A stretch of DNA of 64,000 nt, from the NCBI GenBank assembly GCA_023078685.1, contig JALGAS010000004.1:6282465-6346464 (forward strand), given 5' to 3'. Under the pieces are notes generated by a model that had not been told where the DNA came from, ran no database searches, and worked only from the letters and a program-made list of their open reading frames with translations. Source of the stretch: Neopestalotiopsis rosae (Eukaryota > Ascomycota > Sordariomycetes > Amphisphaeriales > Sporocadaceae). Made by a program: the position numbers and the translations under genes. Position 1 is the stretch's first letter. Each line of letters starts with the position of its first letter. This document shows, piece after piece, positions 56,422-64,000 of this stretch.

Positions 56422-57069
56422 ATGGCCTCAATCGCACGAAGCCTGCGGGCAGCTCGGCCCGCAACTCTCTCGAGATTCGTTCAAACACCCGTCGCTCGCA
56501 GCAATTGGCAATCGGCCTCGATCCGCGCATTCTCTATGACCTCCTCCAGTATGTGGACGATACCCACCCAAAATTCCCTTGCAGAATCCATGAGCGCTCT
56601 CGTCGAGGAGTAGCATGCGCGTTGGTCCCTTTCTCGAAGCTTCTCGGTCGCTAACTATGCACTTGCAGGAGAGATTCGCAAGTACACCAAGGACCACGAA
56701 TGGGTCGACCTCAATGCCGACAAAACCTCCGGTGTCATTGGTATCTCCTCGTACGCCGCTGAAGAGCTGGGCGATGTCGTCTATGTAGAACTCCCCGAGG
56801 CCGACAAGACGGTTCAAGCCGGCGATGCGATCGGCGCCGTCGAGTCCGTCAAGAGCGCCGCTGATATCAATGCGCCAATTTCGTGCCGCGTCACCGATGT
56901 TAATCTGGTGCTCGAGGAGAAGCCCGGACAGATCAATGCTGTCCCTGAAGACGACTCTCACGGTGGCGGCTGGATCTGCAAGGTTGCTGTCGACGAGCAA
57001 GGCGTTCAGGATTTTGAGAACCTCATGAGCGCGGAAGAGTACAAGGCTTTTACTGGCGCTGACCACTAG
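56422..57069 (+). CDS. GCV3: Glycine cleavage system H protein, mitochondrial
   Basis: Two exons (56422-56548, 56669-57069; 120 bp intron) give 175 residues. The N-terminus (MASIARSLRAARPATLSRFV) is a mitochondrial presequence of about 40 residues. The lipoyl domain is complete: KYTKDHEWVDL, GVIGISSYAAEELGDVVYVELP, and the lipoylated Lys104 in GAVESVKSAADI. NAPISCRVTDVN and the terminal GGGWICKV follow. The H protein carries the aminomethyl group between the P, T and L proteins during glycine breakdown in the matrix and is also a lipoate donor. It is convergent with HEM3, whose pathway also begins with glycine; that may be chance. Confidence 0.96.
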
Positions 57070-57344
57070 AATGCTAGATTCTGGTACAGAAGTCGTGGGC
57101 GTATAATGGGAGTGCATTTACCAAGGTAGTTCAACACGATATGACAGCGTCAGGGAGGGTCCCTGGCCGTATTATGGCATCAATGCAACTTGGACATATA
57201 CAATAAGTTAAACAAAATATTCACAATTCGAGGAAACCAAGGAGCGATTTCCTCTTTCGAGTTGAGCACCGAACAGGGCTATGCGAGACTGTGTCTATGT
57301 ATGTTTAGCATCTGCTGGATACAGATTTATGGCGAATACACAAT

Positions 57345-58406
57345 CTATGCCGGCACCCACTTCTCCGTACTTGGGTTTGCTTCTCTTTCAGCATTGATGA
57401 CGTCCAGAATCTTCTGTGCGCCACCGTCAACTAGAAGCTGAGCTACGCTTTTGCCAAATTCAATAGCTTGCTCCCTCGTCTCAATGGTCTCCTCTAAATG
57501 ACCATCGGCAGCTTCCGTGCCATCTACGCTCACCACTGTCGCATTCAAATGCAGTTTCTTGTCGCTCGTCCACTTCGACTCGACGCCAATAGGAATGCTG
57601 CATCCGCCCTCGAGAGTTCTCATCACACTACGCTCGGCTTCAGCAGCGAGCATGACATGCTTGTCCTCGAATGCCTTGAGAATGGCCAGAGTCTCCTCAT
57701 CGTCTATTCTTGCCTCGATGCCTAGTCCTCCCTGGCCGACGGCATGCAGCATGCCACCGCCCTCGGTGGTACTGTCAAGGTACTGCGACACCCTGCCGAG
57801 CCAGTTCATTCTCGAAAGCCCAGCAGCTCCAAGGATCATGGCAGTGTAGGCTGCGTCCTCAGCATCCAGCTTCTTGAGTCTGGTATCAATGTTTCCGCGC
57901 ATATCCTGGAACTGAAGTTTTGGGTAACGGCGTCGAATCTGGGCCATTCTGCGGATGGAACTTGTGCCCACGACGCTGCCGTCGGGAAGGTCTGACAGCT
58001 TGCTGTATTTCCCTTCAAAGCTCTTTTTGATCACGACGACGTCGCGGGGGTCCTCTCTCTCGGGCACACAGGCAAGGACACAGCCTTCGGGCAACACAGT
58101 TGGCATGTCCTTGAGTGAGTGCACGATGATGTCCAGCTCCTTCGCCATGAGACCAGCTTCCAGCTCATTTGTCCACAGACCCTTGCCACCAAAGTTGTAC
58201 AATGCCGTAGTCTTGTCCTTGTCAGCCGCCGAGAGCATGCCGACAATCTCAAAGTTGATATGAGGATGAAGCTTGGAGAGTGATGAGACAACAAAGTCTG
58301 CTTGTGCAAGGGCCAATGCGGATTTTCTTGTGCCGACTCGTACTGTCGTCTTCTTGTCCTCGGATCCCGACGGGGCAATGACGGTCTGTGTTGCTGGTGT
58401 AGACAT
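57345..58406 (-). CDS. HEM3: Porphobilinogen deaminase (hydroxymethylbilane synthase)
   Basis: Single exon of 353 residues starting at MSTPATQTV. The ORF runs 35 codons further upstream, but its first codon is TTG, so this is the first ATG. Domain features are full: TVRVGTRKSALALAQADFV, LKDMPTVLPEGCVLACVPEREDPRD, VGTSSIRRMAQIRRRYP, FQDMRGNIDTRLKKLD and the cofactor loop TLEGGCSIPIGV. The cysteine in that last motif anchors the dipyrromethane cofactor. The enzyme joins four porphobilinogens to hydroxymethylbilane in cytosolic haem synthesis. It lies under 6 kb from the telomere array. Confidence 0.96.
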   Translation of the reverse strand: MSTPATQTVIAPSGSEDKKTTVRVGTRKSALALAQADFVVSSLSKLHPHINFEIVGMLSAADKDKTTALYNFGGKGLWTNELEAGLMAKELDIIVHSLKDMPTVLPEGCVLACVPEREDPRDVVVIKKSFEGKYSKLSDLPDGSVVGTSSIRRMAQIRRRYPKLQFQDMRGNIDTRLKKLDAEDAAYTAMILGAAGLSRMNWLGRVSQYLDSTTEGGGMLHAVGQGGLGIEARIDDEETLAILKAFEDKHVMLAAEAERSVMRTLEGGCSIPIGVESKWTSDKKLHLNATVVSVDGTEAADGHLEETIETREQAIEFGKSVAQLLVDGGAQKILDVINAEREANPSTEKWVPA

Positions 58407-59472
58407 GATGGCGCCAGAGGTTCTCTTCGGAGCGAATTCGGGTGTTTGGGTGTTTGGGTGCTGCAGAGTGAATACGTTGCTGGTACAAGAAGCGCTCGCT
58501 CGATATGACAAGTGGAGACGATTCCTGTGCTCAACGCAGACAAGTAAGCTTTGGAGACTTGCCGGAAACGAGATGTGCAGAAGAGGACACGGAGAAAAGG
58601 TGTTGTGTTGCGTATCAGCTGGCTTTAACTAATCGGCGAGGGCGGCTTCGGCAGGGTCCTGTCACTGCTGTCGGTGAAATTGGTTGAAAACGAATCGTGG
58701 AGGGGCTAGAGAAAGCTTCCGCGGGGTATCTTTTGGATGTTGCGGGGCACCTATCTTTGAATACATAGGTATGTACCTAGCACCTGCGTCTGGTCAAGGC
58801 CCATGGTATTCGGCTTCTCCTGCAGGTACATGAACCATAATCCAGTCTGCACCCCGGGAAGCAATGGATAGGTCTGGTGAGTATACCAGTGCACTGACTT
58901 CAGAGGATCACCATTAATGGCGGCGCTATGATTGTCACGACTGACCCAAACCAACGCGATGACTGGACAACATGAATCTACACTAAGTCAAAATACCATT
59001 GATCTGAATCGCATTCTCTCGTGTTTCCCTACTGGGCTGAATGCGGCATCGGGAGACCAGCCTCAAAGCCTTACGCCCATGATTCGGTGCCCATCGCCCA
59101 TTGCCCATTGCCCATTGCGCAGGAGTGCTGTTTGTCTCAGGCTGCGAACGTGTAGTTCCTGCTTAGGCCCCGCGAGTATTATGAGCCACTTGCATATACG
59201 TTTCGACCTTGCTCCGCCTAGCCAGGTTGGGAGGTGGCACTCAATGATATCGCACAACGTTGTGATCTCTTCCAGCTAACCCACGCTGTATCGCATGCCA
59301 TACTTGATCTAGCTGGCCTCTGGTTACATCTGTATGTGTAGAATGACGACGAGTCTGTTGCCAAGGCAAACATTGGCGAGCGCTACACACAAGTCACAAC
59401 TTGATTGTGTCCTCGGCAGTCTGCTGCAACAAATTGGGTCTTGTATATGTGGTTATGCCGGCGACTTATAGA
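58407..59472. other. Divergent intergenic region
   Basis: HEM3 and secreted-protein promoters. It contains a GTGTTTGG duplication near 58441 and the GCCCATT repeat at 59089-59116. No gene seen. Confidence 0.5.
59089..59116. repeat. 7-bp tandem repeat GCCCAT(C/T), 4 copies
   Basis: Four contiguous heptamers, the first ending in C and the others in T, in the upstream region of the small secreted protein. Confidence 0.8.
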
Positions 59473-59480
59473 TATTTAAG
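59473..59480 (+). promoter_or_regulatory. TATA-like box (TATTTAAG)
   Basis: TATTTAAG is 76 bp before the secreted-protein ATG at 59556. Confidence 0.35.
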
Positions 59481-59555
59481 CAGGTCGATCCACTGCCCTG
59501 TAGGGATCTGAACTATTCATCACAGATAAAGATTGATATCTGCAAGTAATTCACC

Positions 59556-60069
59556 ATGAGGACAAACCCCCTTTTTATTTCACTCCTTGGAGTCAGTTTT
59601 GCTAGCCACCAAGCCCATCGTCAAGCTCTCGCGGTGTCTGGTACTTTGTCGATCGTCTCGTCGGCCATTCAAAGTACATCTACTGCGTCAGGAGCTATAC
59701 CTGTTTCCACGGCCTCGGGGGCGAAATGCGGTAAAGGCTACACATATTGCGGATTCATGCTTCAGTCAGGAGGCCACAGTAAGTTCATGCTGGACAAGGC
59801 TCCATCAGGACCCCATCCAAAGCTGACTGGGATGAATAGACTTTGCTGCAGATGTCATTAATAAGACTTATTGCGATGCTCTCGAGGGCAACTGCGTCAA
59901 TGGTGTGCCAAAAACCAAGACTGACCAGGCGGTTTTCTTGTGCATGGATGACAATCCCGCCTCCATCCAGCTGTTTTGTGCATGTAGTGGGAAGTGCCTG
60001 GATGAACCCGCGACGAACAACATTGCCCATTGCGATGCACCTTGTGTGAACGGAGGGAAGTGTTATTAA
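59556..60069 (+). CDS. Small cysteine-rich secreted protein (effector-like)
   Basis: Two exons (59556-59778, 59840-60069; 61 bp intron) give 150 residues. The N-terminus has a hydrophobic core (NPLFISLLGVSFASHQA) consistent with a signal peptide. Then come a short Ser/Thr segment and a domain with ten cysteines in the order KCGKGYTYCGFML, TYCDALEGNC, FLCMDD, LFCACSGKC, IAHCDAPC and GGKCY. The GYTYCG plus GH-N pattern recalls a group of small secreted proteins of ascomycetes (from memory; no family name given). It is one of the two genes nearest the telomere. A role in host or microbe interaction is inference. Confidence 0.78.
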
Positions 60070-60384
60070 AATGAAGACGAGACTGCTAGCAAGAAGGTCA
60101 GAGCAAACACACTTTGTGCAGTGAATAAGAGTATCTCGCTAGGTATCGACTCGAGCTCGTACACTCATTTGCACTTCCTGGAAAAGGTCGTTGCTAGTTT
60201 CAGTTTTTCTCTTTTTAGCAAGAAGACGTTGTCGGCATGGGAATCACTGTGTGTTTCGAGAAATGGAGCCAAAATGACACCATACTATTTCACAATGCCT
60301 GTGGTTTCTTATCGCGACTCCGGTCTGATAGATATCTGTTCTACTCTGTAGTATCATACCTGACCAAGACAAGTGATTCGATTC
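60070..60384. other. Convergent 3' region
   Basis: 315 bp between the secreted protein and the methyltransferase. Nothing seen. Confidence 0.6.
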
Positions 60385-61459
60385 CTAGGTGGTAAGCTCC
60401 TTTCGTAACTCGTCAATATCAACTGCAGAAGCCTTGCAGCATCCTCCGACAAGATAGGTCTGGAAGCATTCACGAGCACTCGATGTCTTGATGATATTTG
60501 CCAATTGTAATGCCCAAGAGTCCTATGATCGTGAGTTAGTAACATGGTAGTAAATAAAAGACATTACTTACCCCACTAACAATGTTTTGCTGGCCTTGAG
60601 GTTTCTCCCATGTCTTTGTTGTCGTATTGTATACCTCGCCATTGGTGCCGTCGGGATACACCACCATTGCTGGGGTCTGTGTGAGACGGCCAGAAGTAAC
60701 CATATCCTTGATAGCCGACTCGAAGGACTGAATTAAGCCTGGGAGTTTATGGAGCTTGGTACAGTTGATACCGATTCCCCATGGCTGAGCACCGCGAGCT
60801 GCTGGATCAACCATTGCTTCGACTACATCGGCAATCGTCGAACCATCGGGTAGCTTTTCGCCTTCTCCTGGAAAAACGCCAGCCAACCAAAAAGGCGCCT
60901 TGATACCCGAGTCTTGAACTGCTCTTCGTGCTGCTCGAAACTCATCCAGTCGAGGGATTGTCTCGAGAGCTACGTAGCTGATTCTGTCGACCAGCCCAGG
61001 CACAGCAGTAAAGAGCTCAAGACGCTCCAAGTGCCACTTGTAGAGCGATTCTTCTGAATCGTGGTCCTTGTCGTATTTGCCAGTGTATTCTTGCCCAGGA
61101 ATCATGCAGGCGCCATAAGGACCGAGACTCAGCGCAATTTTAGCGTCGCTGTTCCGAATTGCCTTTTCAGCTATTGACACGGCTTTTGTCATATAACCTC
61201 CAATGTGCTCCTTGGAAATTCCATCTGGATGATTTGTTGTCTTTGTGCGCTGAAATCCCTCGACTGAAGTCTGGTATGTTGCCGTAAGTAGCACATCAGC
61301 ACCCGCAGTGACAAAATCTGTCTGGCACGCCAATAGTGTTTCGTGTCCTTCAATCAGAAAGTGTGTGGACCAAAGCGGCATGGAATGACTGAATTTCACG
61401 CCATACTTGTCTTCGAGACTTGTTCCCAAACCACCGTCGAGGATTTGAATCGATGCCAT
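60385..61459 (-). CDS. Homocysteine S-methyltransferase (Mht1/Sam4 type)
   Basis: Two exons (60572-61459, 60385-60522; 49 bp intron) give 341 residues. The start at MASIQILDGGLGTSLEDKYG fits the family; an in-frame ATG 20 codons upstream (61519) is possible. The TIM-barrel shows LLACQTDFVTAGADVLLTATYQ, ALSLGPYGACMIPGQEYTG, VALETIPRLDE and WGIGINCT, which holds the first zinc cysteine. The second exon supplies LVGGCCKAS with the other two zinc cysteines, so the active site is complete only after splicing. The enzyme moves a methyl group from S-methylmethionine or SAM to homocysteine. It is the last intact gene before the telomere. Confidence 0.94.
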
Positions 61460-62249
61460 CTCGTCGAATTGTGAATGAACTGAGCATGGGTTGGCCGTGG
61501 TAAAATTCCACGATTGCATATTGTGCAAGTGTGAGCTAAAGAAGTGGGACTGGCCGATTGCGGCGAGCGCCGCCGCGAGAATGCAAAGTCAATACTCTGA
61601 CGAAAAGAGGTGCCAAACGCCTAGCGTGCGCCCCGCCAGTGTTCAGCCGCATCTGAATACATACCATGTACTTGATTTGTGGTGTTGAAGTCGTCCGATT
61701 TTGGACATTAGAACATGACACTTAGCATGCCATGAATGCACTGTTCTCGATATGGGCCCAAAGGCAAATACACGAAGGAAACCGTGCCATGCCGACTCCT
61801 CACGTTGGCCTCCTTAGCATCCAAGTAGCAGCAGCAGTCAGCCAGCCACAAACAAGCTTATAATTAAACTCCCTAGATTTTACCCGCTTTGCGCTTTGGC
61901 AATGCGCCAAGTCCAAGATTCACAATCTTGCCGAGCTATCCAAAACAATAGTCAAGTGCTATTAGTTGGGATTATTGGAGGTGACAGGCTACCAAGGGGC
62001 AATCGCATCGAAGCAAGGTCTTGGGCAATCAAAACTGATCGCAGCCCATGATGCTCGGCGTCGACAAGGAAAGCACGAGCTATACGAAATTATTCTTTGC
62101 AAATTCGAAGAGTCTAATAGGGGTCTTGGCATCTGCACTGCTTGATTTATAGTATGTGTCAGATGGTGGATCATAGAACCCATACACCAGGGTGTGCTTA
62201 AGCACACTAATCAACACCATAGTATTCAGATAGATATATGGGGCCTCCC
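61460..62249. other. Subtelomeric intergenic region of normal composition
   Basis: Methyltransferase promoter and flanking DNA. Short ORFs (61-74 codons) are without motifs. Confidence 0.5.
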
Positions 62250-63865
62250 GGGGATTAGCCGGGGCCACCCAAATAAGCGTGCACTTCGCTAAATCTAAAG
62301 GCACGCAATATAAATTAATATAATACTATAATTAATACCTAATATTAGACTAGTTTAAACTTTAATAAAAAAGCTACTTTTTATTTAATAATTAAGAATT
62401 TTATTGCCTCCGCTAAAGCTACGAAAATAACGATAATAATAAAATCCGGCATCGGCTTAATAGCCTTATTAAAATTAATTAACGATTAAAAAGATTAGGA
62501 AAACGCATTTATGGCCTAAATAGTTATTTATAGATTCGAAGATTACGTTATTAAAAAAACGGCCTTAATTAAGCATTTAACCGAACCGGATATCCGCAAG
62601 ATTAAATATACGAAAATTACGGCTGCACTTTTTAAAGCTAATAAAGAAAGCATTAATCCGAGCATCCGAGAGAAAAGAGACGGAGAATAAATAATTACCG
62701 ACTTTACCGAGGGTAATTAAAAGATATTTAACCTCGATTATAATTATTATAAATCCAAAAAGGCATCGTATAACCGATAAAATACCGCTATTAATAAATT
62801 TAAAAATTAGGTTATTAAGACGATTTCTCTAAATTTCTTCTTTATTTATTGCGTCCCTACCGAATTTATATACGATTAGCATCGAAATTTAAAGGCTCGT
62901 TGCGGAATACTAGCTATAAACGATAAAAAAAAAGCTAAAAAATAATATATAAAAGCTTTTAAAGCTTTAAAAATAATCCAAGAAGCGATTAATTAAATCG
63001 AGAAATAGGAGATAATAATAGCGAAAGCCTAGGTAAAGAAAATTATAAACGCATAAAATAATTCCGCTTAAGCGATAAACTTCCTAAATACGGTTAACGG
63101 AATTATGCTATAATAGGCTATATCCTACCTATTATATAAAAAATAAAATATTTTAAATAAGAGCTTAATATATCGAGATTTAAGCAATAACTTCCGTAAA
63201 GGTTTAGCTTTATAATAGCTTATAAAGGCTAAAATTAAAAAAGGAGCTTTTATAATTTACGTTAATAAAGCTAATAAATAGCCCTAAAACGGCAAAAATA
63301 AGGACGCTCGCTCCGTTAAAAATCAAATGCCGATTCGATTAAATACGGCTAATCTACATAAAAAAAAAATAAAAAAACTACTTAAAAAAGGCAGAGGGAT
63401 ATTAAATGCCTTATTTACCGCCTTTTTTACGCCCTTAAAATATGCTTTTATATATTTTTAAAAAAGGCCTATTTACGCTTTATCCTTAGCGAGAAATTAT
63501 AAGCTAAAATTAATAAGGTATTTAAAAATCTAAATTTATAAAAATAAACTCGTAATATAAAAAGGGTTAAAACGAATAAAATTAGCACGCTACGAATAAT
63601 TAAAAAAGAATCGCTCCCGATTAATATAAATTAATAAAACGGACGATTAATAATAAACGTATAAAGCAATTTTGCCGCGTTTATAAAAAATTATTTTTTC
63701 CGCTATTTAATTATTTTAAATTTAGCGATAATAATTTTAATTATTAACGCGGAAGCGAGGCTTATAAATTATAAGTAAGCTCCTAATTACGATTTCGTTT
63801 AATTAAGCGACCGAAAGCTATTTATTTATAAATACGATATAATAACCGTGCAATTCGGATTTAGC
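62250..63865. repeat. AT-rich, RIP-mutated subtelomeric repeat relic
   Basis: Base composition changes abruptly near 62270 to strongly AT-rich DNA with TAA/TTA steps everywhere. CpA and TpG become scarce while CpG persists. No reading frame stays open, and TAA/TAG stops occur where CAA/CAG would be expected after C-to-T changes. This is the classical outcome of repeat-induced point mutation on a multi-copy element. The ancestor cannot be named by eye; a retroelement or a telomere-linked element is likely. Confidence 0.8.
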
Positions 63866-64000
63866 TTAGGGTTAGGGTTAGGGTTAGGGTTAGGGTTAGG
63901 GTTAGGGTTAGGGTTAGGGTTAGGGTTAGGGTTAGGGTTAGGGTTAGGGTTAGGGTTAGGGTTAGGGTTAGGGTTAGGGTTAGGGTTAGGGTTAGGGTTA
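63866..64000 (+). repeat. Telomere, (TTAGGG)n
   Basis: Twenty-two perfect TTAGGG units plus a partial TTA run to the window end. The G-rich strand reads 5' to 3' toward the end, so this is a right-hand chromosome terminus. It joins the RIP-degraded DNA without a spacer. Confidence 0.99.

Noticed and set aside
57345..58511. Longer HEM3 start at 58511
   Set aside because: The codon there is TTG, not ATG; the first ATG is at 58406.

Overview
The window is the right-hand end of a filamentous ascomycete chromosome. It finishes in an uninterrupted array of TTAGGG telomere units (63866-64000). Short spliceosomal introns of about 48-165 bp with branch sites like CTAAC/CTGAC, Zn2Cys6 regulation, an AA9 monooxygenase, a PL1 pectate lyase and an Oxa1/Mim1/Gtr1/CAND1/Spg1 gene set point to Pezizomycotina. 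A Sordariomycete, perhaps of Hypocreales, is my inference; no marker here fixes the genus.

Left part (1-26 kb), secretion and accessory metabolism: the N-terminal half of an AA9 LPMO cut by the window edge, a Ser/Thr-rich GPI-anchor-like protein, a secreted protein with a duplicated cysteine domain, a Golgi GT71 mannosyltransferase, a Zn2Cys6 regulator tail-to-tail with a Gal80-like protein, a membrane protein of unknown function, an MDR enoyl-reductase-like enzyme, a PL1 pectate lyase, a 2-oxoglutarate oxygenase convergent with an MFS transporter, and a secreted glycosidase-like protein. No PKS, NRPS or terpene synthase is present, so this is not a recognisable biosynthetic cluster.

Middle part (26.5-54 kb), mostly housekeeping: URC4-like uracil catabolism, OXA1 and MIM1 (mitochondrial membrane protein biogenesis), a p47/Shp1 Cdc48 adaptor, a secreted HNH-type nuclease, the Rag GTPase Gtr1 (TORC1 signalling), an SDR with an altered active site, the cullin regulator CAND1, a mitochondrial charged membrane protein, and the septation GTPase Spg1/Tem1.

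Right part (56-64 kb): glycine cleavage H protein, porphobilinogen deaminase (HEM3), a small cysteine-rich secreted protein and a homocysteine S-methyltransferase whose start lies about 2.4 kb from the telomere array. From about 62.25 kb the sequence abruptly becomes AT-rich, poor in CpA/TpG and full of stops. This is the signature of repeat-induced point mutation of an old repeat, and it runs directly into the telomere.

Gene models were spliced by eye and every exon set given is in frame. Two genes need non-canonical GC-AG introns. The most interesting leads are the Gal80-like/Zn2Cys6 pair, a palindromic 10-mer (TACCTAGGTA) recurring only in intergenic DNA, a cluster of perfect inverted repeats upstream of the 2OG oxygenase, and the duplicated-domain secreted protein.
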